64,000 nt of DNA, from NCBI RefSeq assembly GCF_031679605.1, contig NZ_CP117522.1:1364001-1428000 (forward strand). The letters are read 5' to 3'. Made by a program: the position numbers and the translations under genes. Origin of the DNA: Streptomyces luomodiensis. GTDB lineage: Bacteria; Actinomycetota; Actinomycetes; Streptomycetales; Streptomycetaceae. The notes beneath the pieces are model-generated. The model made no database searches, was not told where the DNA came from, and saw only the letters and a list, made by a program, of their open reading frames with translations. Position 1 is the stretch's first letter. Every line of letters starts with the position of its first letter. Positions 9,256-16,700 of this stretch are shown here, piece by piece.

Positions 9256-9332
9256 AAGCGGGCTCCGACCTGCACTTCTGTCCTTCCTCCACTCCGATGG
9301 CCGACATCGCGCCCGCAGCGTGCGCACGGTGC

Positions 9333-9365
9333 GGGCACCGACCACGTTAGCCGCGGTCGGTGCCC
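9333..9365 (-). terminator. 11-bp hairpin after the organosulfur operon
   Basis: GGGCACCGACC (9333-9343) and GGTCGGTGCCC (9355-9365) are perfect complements around an 11-nt loop. The position between the osmC-like gene end and the sbcD start suggests the 3' terminator of the upstream operon. Confidence 0.65.
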
Positions 9366-9426
9366 CGTCTCTCACGGACCTCGTATTTTCCCGTCCATGC
9401 CGTGCCCCGCCCCGCCCGGACTCCCC

Positions 9427-9867
9427 TCACGCCGTGGGGGTGACCGGTTCCGGTGTCCCGGCACGGACGGCGAGCTCGACGGTGCCGCCCCGGCGCAGGG
9501 TGTTGTAGATCGGACAGCTTCCGGCGAAGAGTCCGGCCAGGGTCTCGGCCTCCTCCTGGGTGACGCCGTGCAGCAGCAGATCGAGCCGGAGGTACTCGTA
9601 CCGTGTGGGGTCCTGGCGGTCCCGTAGGTAGCTGATCTCGGCCCGTGCGCCGGTCAGGCCCGATCCGCGCTCCAGGGCGTGGAGCTGGATGTTGCTGAGG
9701 GAGCAGGAGGCCAGGGAGGACAGCAGCAGCTCCCCCGCCTGGACGGCCTCCGCCGGTCCGGTGCGCGCGTCGGAGACGAAGTGGTTCGTCCTGGCGGTCA
9801 CCAGGAAACGCCCCGTGGTGTCGGTGGTGCGGCCGGTGATGCTGACGACATCGCCTGCTGTGGTCAT
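9427..9867 (-). CDS. OsmC family protein
   Basis: The 146-residue protein has the OsmC/Ohr fold signature. A first conserved Cys is in LSSLASCSLSN and a second in AGSCPIYNTLRRGG, the thiol pair that reduces organic hydroperoxides in this family. It is cytosolic. It follows the monooxygenase gene by about 100 bp on the same strand and probably forms the tail of the organosulfur operon, where it could handle peroxide or sulfur intermediates (inference). Its ATG is preceded by an 8-bp tandem repeat with several Shine-Dalgarno-like GAGG copies. Confidence 0.85.
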   Translation of the reverse strand: MTTAGDVVSITGRTTDTTGRFLVTARTNHFVSDARTGPAEAVQAGELLLSSLASCSLSNIQLHALERGSGLTGARAEISYLRDRQDPTRYEYLRLDLLLHGVTQEEAETLAGLFAGSCPIYNTLRRGGTVELAVRAGTPEPVTPTA

Positions 9868-9870
9868 CGT

Positions 9871-9910
9871 CCTCGTGTCCTCATGTCCTGGTGTCCTCGT
9901 GTCCTCGTGG
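9871..9910 (-). repeat. Five 8-bp repeats carrying GAGG before osmC-like gene
   Basis: CCTCGTGT-like octamers stand head to tail at 9871, 9879, 9887, 9895 and 9903. On the minus strand each reads ACACGAGG or a close variant, giving several possible ribosome binding sites. The nearest is only three bases from the ATG at 9867 and the next eleven. Confidence 0.8.
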
Positions 9911-9970
9911 TCGTCGATGCGGGGGGGCGGGCCGGGCGCGGGAGGCCGCCCGCGCCCGGTCGGTGTCCGG

Positions 9971-11326
9971 TCAGCCGCCGTAGCGGCGCTCGCGCCACGC
10001 CCCGGCCCGGGGACGGTCCAGGCCCAGGTTGTCGCGCAGGGACTTCCCGGCGTACTCGGTGCGGAACACGCCCCGGCGCTGGAGCTCGGGCACCACCTGC
10101 CGGACGAAGTCCTCGAACGCCCCGGGGGTGTGGACGGCGCCCACGGTGAAGCCGTCGCAGCCGCCCTCGGTGAACCACCGTTCCATGCTGTCGGCGACCT
10201 CGGCGGCGGTGCCGATGAACTCGCCCTCGGTCCGGCCGCCGTACCGCTTGCCCAGCTCACGCAGCGTCAGACCGTCCCGCCGGGTCATCTCCACCACCTC
10301 CTTGTAGTGGCCCTGGACGCCGGGTACGTCGACATCGGGCAGGGGCTCGTCGAGCGGCAGCCCGGAGAGGTCGACGTCCAGGTGGTAGGAGAGGGTCGAC
10401 AGTCCGGCCAGCGGCGGCACCAGGTCCGTCAGCCGCCGCTCGGCCTCGCGTGCGGCCTCGCTGGTGGGGCCGACGATGGGGGTCGCCATGGGGAGGATCT
10501 TGATGTCCTCGGCGCGGCGGCCGTGGCGCACGGCGCGCTCCTTGATCTCCCGGTAGAACTCCTGGGCCGACTCCAGGGAGGCGTGGCTGCAGAAGATGAC
10601 GTCCGACCAGCGGGCGGCGAAGTCACGGCCCTTGGGCGAGGCCCCGGCCTGGATGATCACCGGATAGCCCTGCGGGGGTCGGGAGACGTTCAGCGGGCCG
10701 CGGACGCTGAACCACTGGCCCTCGTGGTCGATGCGGTGCACCCGCTCGGGGTCGGCGAAGAGCGGGGCGGCCGGGTCCATGACGAGGGCGTCGTCCTCCC
10801 AGCTGTCCCAGAGCTTGCAGGCGACCTCGAGGAACTCGTCGGCCCGCTCGTAGCGCTGGTCGCGGGCGATGTGCCGGTCGTTGCCGAAGTTGCGGGCCTC
10901 GGAGTCCTGGAAGGAGGTGACCACGTTCCAGGCCGCACGGCCGTGGCTGAGGTGGTCGACCGTGGCGAAGGAGCGCGCCACCGGGAAGGGCTCCAGGTAG
11001 CTGGTGGAGACCGTGGCGGCGAGCCCGAGGTGGTCGGTGACGGCGGCGATCGAGGCCAGGACGGGCGTCGGGTCCAGGCGGAGGGAGCCGAGCGCGCCGT
11101 ACCGGAGCTGGCTGTCCATGCTGCCGCCGAGGCGGTCGGGCACGGACAGGATGTCCGCGAAGAACATCAGGTCGAACTTGCCCTGTTCGAGGACCCGGCC
11201 GATGTGCTGGTAGTAGGAGGCGGACAGCCAGCCCGGTTCGGAGCCGGGGTAGCGCCAGCCCCCGGGGCGGCCGGGCCCCGCGGTCACGAAGGCGGCCAGG
11301 TGCATCTGGTGGTGAGGAGTGCTCAT
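9971..11326 (-). CDS. NtaA/DmoA-type FMN-dependent monooxygenase
   Basis: The 451-residue product belongs to the bacterial luciferase-like NtaA/SnaA/DmoA subgroup, with GGWRYPGSEPGW, FDLMFFADILS, WNVVTSFQDSEARNFG and PVIIQAGASPKGRDFAA. Such enzymes use FMNH2 from a partner reductase to oxidise C-N or C-S bonds; dimethylsulfide and dibenzothiophene sulfone are known family substrates. The neighbouring sulfonate-type ABC transporter and Cys leader suggest an organosulfur substrate. No reductase lies in the operon. The start is the ATG at 11326 matching the family N-terminus MHLAAFV. A 115-bp gap follows the binding-protein gene. Confidence 0.9.
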   Translation of the reverse strand: MSTPHHQMHLAAFVTAGPGRPGGWRYPGSEPGWLSASYYQHIGRVLEQGKFDLMFFADILSVPDRLGGSMDSQLRYGALGSLRLDPTPVLASIAAVTDHLGLAATVSTSYLEPFPVARSFATVDHLSHGRAAWNVVTSFQDSEARNFGNDRHIARDQRYERADEFLEVACKLWDSWEDDALVMDPAAPLFADPERVHRIDHEGQWFSVRGPLNVSRPPQGYPVIIQAGASPKGRDFAARWSDVIFCSHASLESAQEFYREIKERAVRHGRRAEDIKILPMATPIVGPTSEAAREAERRLTDLVPPLAGLSTLSYHLDVDLSGLPLDEPLPDVDVPGVQGHYKEVVEMTRRDGLTLRELGKRYGGRTEGEFIGTAAEVADSMERWFTEGGCDGFTVGAVHTPGAFEDFVRQVVPELQRRGVFRTEYAGKSLRDNLGLDRPRAGAWRERRYGG

Positions 11327-11379
11327 CGCAAGGTCTTTCTGCTGTGGGCGGGGGCCCTGAGTGCCGGACGGGCGCCCGC

Positions 11380-11419
11380 TGCCGCCGTGCCGTGCGGACG
11401 ATGCCGCCGTGCCGTGCGG
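11380..11419. repeat. Direct repeat of 18 bp in intergenic gap
   Basis: TGCCGCCGTGCCGTGCGG occurs at 11380 and again at 11402, a 22-bp period, between the monooxygenase and binding-protein genes. No function is evident. Confidence 0.6.
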
Positions 11420-11441
11420 GCGGGGCGCCGGGGCGGCTCGG

Positions 11442-12557
11442 TCATGTCGCCAGTTCGGCGGCGACGGTCTTCCTGATCGAGTCGAAACGGGAGTCCCGCA
11501 GGAACCCGGCCACGTCGATCTTCGACGGATAGACGCCGAGGGCCTGGAAGTTGTCGGCGAGGTCCTGGGTGCTCTCGACGGCCGCGCGGTCCACCGGTGC
11601 CAGGGCATCGGCCGGGGAGTCGGACAGGCGCTTGTCGCGGGTCAGCTCCAGGTAGACCTCGCGCTCCAGGCTCTGGGAGCCGAACCCGCCGATCTTGTCG
11701 AAGAACGCGACGCTCTTGGCCGGGTCGGCGTTGATGGCGCGCTGGGCGTCGCGGACGACCCGCACGGCCTTCGCCACGGCCTCCGGGTACTCCTTGGCGA
11801 AGGACTCGCTCGCCACGTAGAAGCTGTAGTCGTAGGTCTTCACCTTGGGCAGGCTGCGGGCCTCGTGCCGGGCTCGGGCCAGGCCGATGGCGGGCTGCCA
11901 GCTGATCCAGGCGTCCACCTTGCCGCCTGCGAAGGCGGACTCGGCGTCGGCGGCGGGCAGGTTGACGTACTCGATGTCGTCCAGCCGCAGACCGGCGGTC
12001 TCCAGGTACTTGATGAGGCTGTAGGTGCCGGTGGTGCCCTTCTGGTCGGCGACCCGCTTGCCCTTGAGGTCGCTCGCGCCGCGGATGGGCGAGTCCTTCG
12101 GGACGAGGATCTCGACCTCGTCGCCGGGGAGCGGATAGGCGGCGAGCGGCACGATGGGGACACCGCCGCCGACCGCATAGGCCACGGCGGTGGCGGTGGC
12201 GAAGGAGAAGTCCACGCTGCCCGAGGAGAACGCCTCCATCACCGGCAGCGAGGCGGTGAACCCGGCCGGCCAGGTGACGGTGGTGCCGCCGAGTTCCTTG
12301 CCGAGGTCGAGGCCGTTCAGCCGGTAGCGCAGGGCCGCGGGCACCCCGGTCTTCCCGCTGCCGATGACCGCGAAGCGGAGCTTCTCCGGCACTCCGTCGG
12401 CGATCGCCCGGCTCTTCGGTTGCGCACCGCCACCGCAGGCGGACAGGGCGGGGGCGAGGGCCGCGGCGGCGCCGAGGGCGAGGAGGCCGCGGCGCGGGAG
12501 CGCGCCGGGCAGGGAGGTTCCGGCGGGTGAGCGGGAGGAGGTGCGGTGCACGGTCAC
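11442..12557 (-). CDS. ABC substrate-binding lipoprotein, sulfonate/taurine type
   Basis: The 371-residue protein has a Tat-like RRGLLALGAAAALA signal ending in the lipobox LSAC, so it is a secreted, lipid-anchored binding protein. The mature part has the SsuA/TauA/NMT1 pattern: AFSSGSVDFSFATATAVAYA, ILVPKDSPIRGASDLKGKRVA and VDAWISWQPA. It should capture an organosulfur compound for the adjacent permease and ATPase. GTG 12557 is chosen because AAGGA lies about seven bases before it; GTG 12572 has no ribosome binding site. A 370-bp repeat-filled gap separates it from the ATPase gene. Confidence 0.88.
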   Translation of the reverse strand: MTVHRTSSRSPAGTSLPGALPRRGLLALGAAAALAPALSACGGGAQPKSRAIADGVPEKLRFAVIGSGKTGVPAALRYRLNGLDLGKELGGTTVTWPAGFTASLPVMEAFSSGSVDFSFATATAVAYAVGGGVPIVPLAAYPLPGDEVEILVPKDSPIRGASDLKGKRVADQKGTTGTYSLIKYLETAGLRLDDIEYVNLPAADAESAFAGGKVDAWISWQPAIGLARARHEARSLPKVKTYDYSFYVASESFAKEYPEAVAKAVRVVRDAQRAINADPAKSVAFFDKIGGFGSQSLEREVYLELTRDKRLSDSPADALAPVDRAAVESTQDLADNFQALGVYPSKIDVAGFLRDSRFDSIRKTVAAELAT

Positions 12558-12635
12558 GATGAGGTCCTTCACGTTCGCGGGAGCGTCGGGGGCGGGGCGG
12601 GGGCGGGGAGGCAGGGCGGCGGGGGCGGGATGACG

Positions 12636-12927
12636 GCCGCCGGTCGGATGGCGGCGGGCTCCGGCTCCCGATCAGGTGGCGGCGGGCCCTGGCCCCCGAT
12701 CAGGTGGCGGCGGGGCGCGGTGACGGCCGTCCGTCAGGCGGCAGCGGATTCCGGTCGCCGGTCAGGTGGCGGCGGGGTTGGCAGCGGGGTTCCGGCCACC
12801 GGTCAGGCGGCAGCGGGGTTCCGGCCACCGGTCAGGCGGCAGCGGGGTTCCGGCCACCGGTCAGGCGGCAGCGGGGCTCCGGCCACCGGCCGGACGGGCG
12901 GCGGCGGGGCGTGGTGACGGCCGTCCG
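12636..12927. repeat. 29-bp tandem repeats inside the organosulfur operon
   Basis: A 29-bp unit containing GCAGCGGGGTTCCGGCCACC starts at 12781, 12810, 12839 and 12868, with degenerate copies back to about 12640. A block at 12710-12743 also duplicates, with one or two mismatches, the end of the ATPase gene including its stop codon (12901-12936). It fills the gap between the ATPase and binding-protein genes, where nothing else is coded. Confidence 0.85.
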
Positions 12928-13704
12928 TCAGGCGGCGCCGGGGGCGGCGGAAGCGGGTTCGACCAGATCCCTGAGGAGTTCCTCCTTCCAGGAGACGAGG
13001 CGGGGGTGGCCGCGCCTGTCCCCCCGGGGCAGGTCGATCGGCAGATCGCGGCCGACCGAGCCGTCGGCCAGTACCAGTACGCGGTCGGAGAGCACCAGCG
13101 CCTCCTCCACGTCATGGGTGACCAGCAGGACGGTGCGCGGCTGGTCCAGCCACATGCGCTCCAGGAGCCGCTGCATCGCGATCCGGGTGATCGCGTCCAG
13201 GGCGCCGAACGGCTCGTCCAGGAGGAGCAGTTCGGGGTGGTGCAGCAGGGCGCGGGCCAGGGCGACGCGCTGCCGCTGCCCGCCGGAGAGCGCGGAGGGC
13301 CAGGCATCACCCCGGTCGGCCAGTCCCACGGCGTTCAGCAGGGCACGCGCCTCCTCCCTGCGGCCCCGGACACCCAGCAGGACGTTGTCCTCGGCGCTGC
13401 GCCAGGGCAGCAGCCGGTCCTCCTGGAACATCATCCGTGCCATGGGCGGCCGCGGTCCGGATCCGTGCAGCCGGGCGGTTCCCGAGCTCGGCCGCTCCAG
13501 TCCGGCGACGATCCGCAGCAGGGTGCTCTTGCCCGCGCCGCTGGGCCCGAGGAAGGAGACGAACGAACCGGGTTCCACCTCCAGGTCGAGGTCCTTCAGC
13601 ACCCAGCGGTCGCCGTACCGCCTCCCCACCCCCTCCAGCGACAGCCGGGCCCCTGCCCGGTCGGGGGTCACCGGGACCCCGGACGGCGGTAGTTGGGGTG
13701 CCAT
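12928..13704 (-). CDS. ABC transporter ATPase, sulfonate type
   Basis: The 258-residue nucleotide-binding subunit has Walker A GPSGAGKS, Q-loop MMFQEDRLLPW (the DRLLPW form typical of the nitrate/sulfonate/taurine group), signature LSGGQRQRVALARALL, Walker B LLLLDEPFGALD and switch His in LLVTHDVEEAL. ATG 13704 lies 37 bp inside the permease gene and AAGG stands seven bases upstream, so the two are translationally coupled. It energises uptake through the 13668-14594 permease. The last codons are part of a duplicated block found again at 12710-12743. Confidence 0.92.
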   Translation of the reverse strand: MAPQLPPSGVPVTPDRAGARLSLEGVGRRYGDRWVLKDLDLEVEPGSFVSFLGPSGAGKSTLLRIVAGLERPSSGTARLHGSGPRPPMARMMFQEDRLLPWRSAEDNVLLGVRGRREEARALLNAVGLADRGDAWPSALSGGQRQRVALARALLHHPELLLLDEPFGALDAITRIAMQRLLERMWLDQPRTVLLVTHDVEEALVLSDRVLVLADGSVGRDLPIDLPRGDRRGHPRLVSWKEELLRDLVEPASAAPGAA

Positions 13705-14594
13705 CGCAGCACCTTCCTTTCGATGAGCCTGGTGAGGAGATCGGCGAACAGGCCGGCCAGCGCGTACAGCAGGATGGCGAGCACGATCTGGTCGGTGCGC
13801 AGAAGCTGGCGGGCGTCCTGGGCGAGGTAGCCGATCCCGTCGTCGGCCGAGATGGTCTCGGCGACGACGAGGGTCATCCAGGCGACCCCCAGGGAGTAGC
13901 GGATACCGGCCAGAACGGTGGGCATGGCCCCGGGGATGGCGATGTCGCGCACCAGGCGCCACCGGCCCAGCCCGTAGGAACGCCCGAGTTGCAGCAGCTT
14001 GGGGTCCACACCGCGGATGCCGGTGACGGTGTTGAGGTAGACGGGGAAGAACGTGCCCAGCGCCACCAGCAGGACCTTCGGCTCCTCCCCGATGCCGAAC
14101 CAGGCGATCATCAGCGGCACCAGAGCCAGGTGCGGGATGGTGCGCACCATCTGCAGGGAGCGGTCGAGGAGGATCTCGGCCGCCTTCGACATCCCGACCC
14201 CGAACCCCAGCAGCAGGCCGGTGGCCGCGCCCAGGGCGAATCCCTGGGCGATGCGCCGCAGGCTGGTGAGGATGTGGTGCTGGAGTTCGCCGGTGGCGGC
14301 CAGGTCGGTGCCCGCCCGCAGGACCGCCTCGGGAGCGGGCAGGATCCGCGGCGGGAGGGCACCGGTTCGTGCGGTGGTCTGCCACACCGCCAAGACCAGC
14401 AGTGGCACGACCCAGGGGCCGATCGCGCGGCCGGTGCGCGGCAGTGCCCGGCCGATCCACCCGGCGGCGAATCGTCCGGTGGCACGTCGTCCGGTGGCAC
14501 GTCGTCCGGTGGCGCGGGTTTTTGTGGGACCGGCCTCGGCCGTGGGATCCGAGCGCGGTTCCCGGTCCTTGGTGAGCAGCGGCTGCTCGGGCAT
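13668..14594 (-). CDS. ABC transporter permease, sulfonate type
   Basis: The 308-residue inner-membrane permease of the SsuC/TauC type has about six hydrophobic segments, starting VVPLLVLAVW. The EAA loop region reads RSYGLGRWRLVRDIAIPGAMPTVLAG (first part GLGRWRLVRDIAIP). The first 45 residues are polar and include three RRATG-like units encoded by 15-bp repeats. ATG 14594 has AGGGAG upstream. It is the first structural gene of the operon, about 210 bp after the leader peptide stop at 14807. Confidence 0.9.
   Translation of the reverse strand: MPEQPLLTKDREPRSDPTAEAGPTKTRATGRRATGRRATGRFAAGWIGRALPRTGRAIGPWVVPLLVLAVWQTTARTGALPPRILPAPEAVLRAGTDLAATGELQHHILTSLRRIAQGFALGAATGLLLGFGVGMSKAAEILLDRSLQMVRTIPHLALVPLMIAWFGIGEEPKVLLVALGTFFPVYLNTVTGIRGVDPKLLQLGRSYGLGRWRLVRDIAIPGAMPTVLAGIRYSLGVAWMTLVVAETISADDGIGYLAQDARQLLRTDQIVLAILLYALAGLFADLLTRLIERKVLRWHPNYRRPGSR
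14473..14517 (-). repeat. Three 15-bp repeats in permease N-terminus
   Basis: CGTCCGGTGGCACGT is repeated at 14473, 14488 and (with changes) 14503. It adds RRATG units to a polar N-terminal extension of the permease without shifting frame. Confidence 0.7.
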
Positions 14595-14806
14595 GGGGCT
14601 CCCTTTCAGGAGTGGTTGATCGGGCCGCGCGGCGGGCCGTGGCGGGCCGGTGCGCGGCGGAGCGGGAACTCCTCCGTCCGCGCCGGCGAGAGGCGGTCCT
14701 GGCGAAGGGCGCCGGGTCAGCGGTGGCGGAACGCCGGGGCGGGCGAGGGAAGGACGTCAGGCGCGGGTCGTACGGCCGCGGCGTGACGGCCGGGAAGCGT
14801 GCGGGG

Positions 14807-14938
14807 TCAGCGACAGCCCGCGCTGAAGACGCGCATCAGATCGACGTGCCGACGGTACGTCAGGCCGGTGTCCGGAAGGGGAGCGGACGCGAGCGCCGGG
14901 CGGGCGGAACGCCGCCTCGTCTGCGCATCGCGGTACAT
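14807..14938 (-). CDS. Cys-ending leader peptide of the organosulfur operon
   Basis: This 43-residue open frame ends in TYRRHVDLMRVFSAGCR. The RRHVDLxRVxSAxC ending is the hallmark of short actinomycete leader peptides found upstream of sulfur-assimilation genes, where translation of the terminal Cys region is thought to sense cysteine supply. GGGAG lies seven bases before its ATG at 14938. It sits on the same strand, about 210 bp before the permease gene. Its presence supports a sulfur role for the operon. The intervening 210 bp is GC-rich and no obvious terminator-antiterminator pair was resolved by eye. Confidence 0.75.
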   Translation of the reverse strand: MYRDAQTRRRSARPALASAPLPDTGLTYRRHVDLMRVFSAGCR

Positions 14939-15041
14939 ACCGGAACTCCCGTGGACGTGTGAAGAGTCGTGCGGCCTGGGCCCGAGCCCGGCCACGTCTG
15001 GAAGGAGACCATAACCGGAGATGGATTCAGCTGCAAGCAGG

Positions 15042-15055
15042 TGTATACAGCTGTA
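15042..15055. promoter_or_regulatory. Candidate GntR operator in divergent region
   Basis: TGTATACA (15042-15049) and TACAGCTGTA (15046-15055) are overlapping perfect palindromes in the AT-richest part of the region between the leader peptide and the GntR gene. TGTATACA cores are common in FadR/GntR operators. Confidence 0.45.
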
Positions 15056-15149
15056 CTCAATGGCAGACTTCGGGTATCGAGTCAATGGCGTGCCGGGGAA
15101 GCGCGGCAGGAAGCGCGGCAGCAAGCGCGGCGGAAAGGGGAGAACGGAC

Positions 15150-15833
15150 GTGACCACTTCACGGGGAGGTGGGGATGCGGGTGGCCACTACACCCGGATC
15201 CGGCAGAGCATCGTCGGCGGGCAGGCACCGCCCGGAACCGTCCTGATCCCCGCGGCCCTCAGCGCGCAGTACAACGTCTCCCGCACCCCGGTGCGGGAGG
15301 CCCTGATCAGGCTCGAGCAGGAGGGCCTGGTGCGGCAGGCGACCCGGGGCTATGTGGTCCGCGCCCGCACCCCGGAGGAAATCCTGGAGATCTGCGAGGC
15401 GCGCATCGCGCTGGAGTCCTCGGCCGCGCAGGCCGCCGCCACCCGCCGGACCGAACTCGACCTCGCCCGCCTCGTCCACGTCCACGAGAGCACCGCGGCG
15501 TCCTCGGACCCCGGCGAACTGCGGGCGCTGAACCACGAGTGGCATCTGGCGCTGCGCGAGGCGGGCCACAACGCCACCATCGCCGAACTGATGGACCGTC
15601 TGGACGCCCAGTTGAAGGTCTACGACGCCGACACCTCCGCGGCCACCGACCACCCGGACAACCTCAAGCTGATCCTCGAGGAACACACCGGGATCCTGGA
15701 CGCGGTGCGCCGCCGCGACGCGGAGGCGGCCCGCGACCGCATGATCGAGCATCAGAGCCGCACCCGTGACCTGCGCATCGGAGCCCTGGCCCGGTCGGGC
15801 AGCGGTCTGCGGGGCGCTACTCCTCCGTCCTGA
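15150..15833 (+). CDS. GntR/FCD-family regulator
   Basis: The 227-residue product has an N-terminal winged helix (YNVSRTPVREALIRLEQEGL, then ATRGYVV) and a C-terminal all-helical FCD ligand domain with the usual Asp/His metal positions (EHTGILDAV region). It is transcribed away from the organosulfur operon and is its likely regulator (inference). GTG 15150 is chosen because GGGGAGA stands upstream and the winged helix starts soon after. An upstream ATG at 15021 would add a basic, low-complexity segment and would put the TGTATACA palindrome inside the gene. Confidence 0.85.
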   Translation: MTTSRGGGDAGGHYTRIRQSIVGGQAPPGTVLIPAALSAQYNVSRTPVREALIRLEQEGLVRQATRGYVVRARTPEEILEICEARIALESSAAQAAATRRTELDLARLVHVHESTAASSDPGELRALNHEWHLALREAGHNATIAELMDRLDAQLKVYDADTSAATDHPDNLKLILEEHTGILDAVRRRDAEAARDRMIEHQSRTRDLRIGALARSGSGLRGATPPS

Positions 15834-15895
15834 ACGGCGGATGCCGGTCCTGAACAGCGCGCGCCCGTCCTGAAGAGCGAGTGCCCGTCCTGAAG
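15826..15895. repeat. 20-bp repeats containing TCCTGA
   Basis: TCCTGA recurs at 15828, 15848, 15868 and 15888, an exact 20-bp period. The first copy holds the TGA stop of the GntR gene. Because 20 is not a multiple of three, the array places stops in all three forward frames. Confidence 0.75.
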
Positions 15896-15938
15896 CGCAG
15901 GGCGCCGCGACCTGCCCCGCCGCCGGAGCGTTCGTTCG

Positions 15939-16565
15939 TCACATGTCCTGGTACGCCTCGCCGCCCAGCTCCAGGACGGCGGTCCCGGCGGTGGTATCCG
16001 CCAGCCAGTCGCGGAAGGCGGCCACATCCGCCTCCGGCAGCCCCAGTTCGATCGTCACGGCCTCGGCGTAGCGCACCTCCCGGACCGCCCGTCCCGTCGC
16101 CCGCAGATCGTTCTCCAGCTTTCCGGCCCGCTGGTGGTCGACGGTGACGGTCACCAGCCGGAACCGCTGCCGGGTGACGGTGCCCAGGGCGTCCAGCGCC
16201 TCGCCGACCGCGCCGCCGTAGGCCCGGATCAGACCGCCCGCGCCGAGCTTCACGCCCCCGTAGTAGCGGGTGACCACGGCCACCACGTACCGGACCTCGC
16301 GGCGCAGCAGCATCTGAAGCATCGGCACGCCGGCCGTACCGCCCGGCTCCCCGTCGTCGCTCGCCTTCTGCACACCGCCGTCCGCACCGATGACATAGGC
16401 GAAGCAGTTGTGGGTGGCGGTGGGGTGTTCCTTCCTGATGCGCTGGATGACCTCCTGCGCCTCCCGCTCACTCGCGGCGGGCGCGAGCGTGCAGAGGAAG
16501 CGCGATCGGTTGATCTCGATCTCGTGCACGCCTTCGCGCGCGACCGTCCGGTACCGCTCCTGCAT
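15939..16565 (-). CDS. YigZ/IMPACT family protein
   Basis: The 208-residue protein has the family signature around ASDDGEPGGTAG, followed by VVTRYYGGVKLGAGGLIRAY, and a small C-terminal domain. The family is related to ribosomal-protein-fold domains and mammalian IMPACT; its function in bacteria is unclear. It is cytosolic and of standard length. It is a single gene, convergent with the GntR gene and divergent from the ferritin-like gene. Confidence 0.92.
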   Translation of the reverse strand: MQERYRTVAREGVHEIEINRSRFLCTLAPAASEREAQEVIQRIRKEHPTATHNCFAYVIGADGGVQKASDDGEPGGTAGVPMLQMLLRREVRYVVAVVTRYYGGVKLGAGGLIRAYGGAVGEALDALGTVTRQRFRLVTVTVDHQRAGKLENDLRATGRAVREVRYAEAVTIELGLPEADVAAFRDWLADTTAGTAVLELGGEAYQDM

Positions 16566-16700
16566 CAGGCCACCCTATGTCCCGGCCGCGGTGGCGGTGG
16601 TCACGCGTGTGCCGCCGCCGATCGGGTGGACGGCGGCCGTGCGCGGCGAGCGGGCCGACGGCCACGGGTACGGATCCGGTTCCCGCCCCAAGGAGCTCGC

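Noticed and set aside
12781..12896. CRISPR-like repeat of 29 bp
   Set aside because: The copies are head to tail without spacers, so this is a minisatellite.
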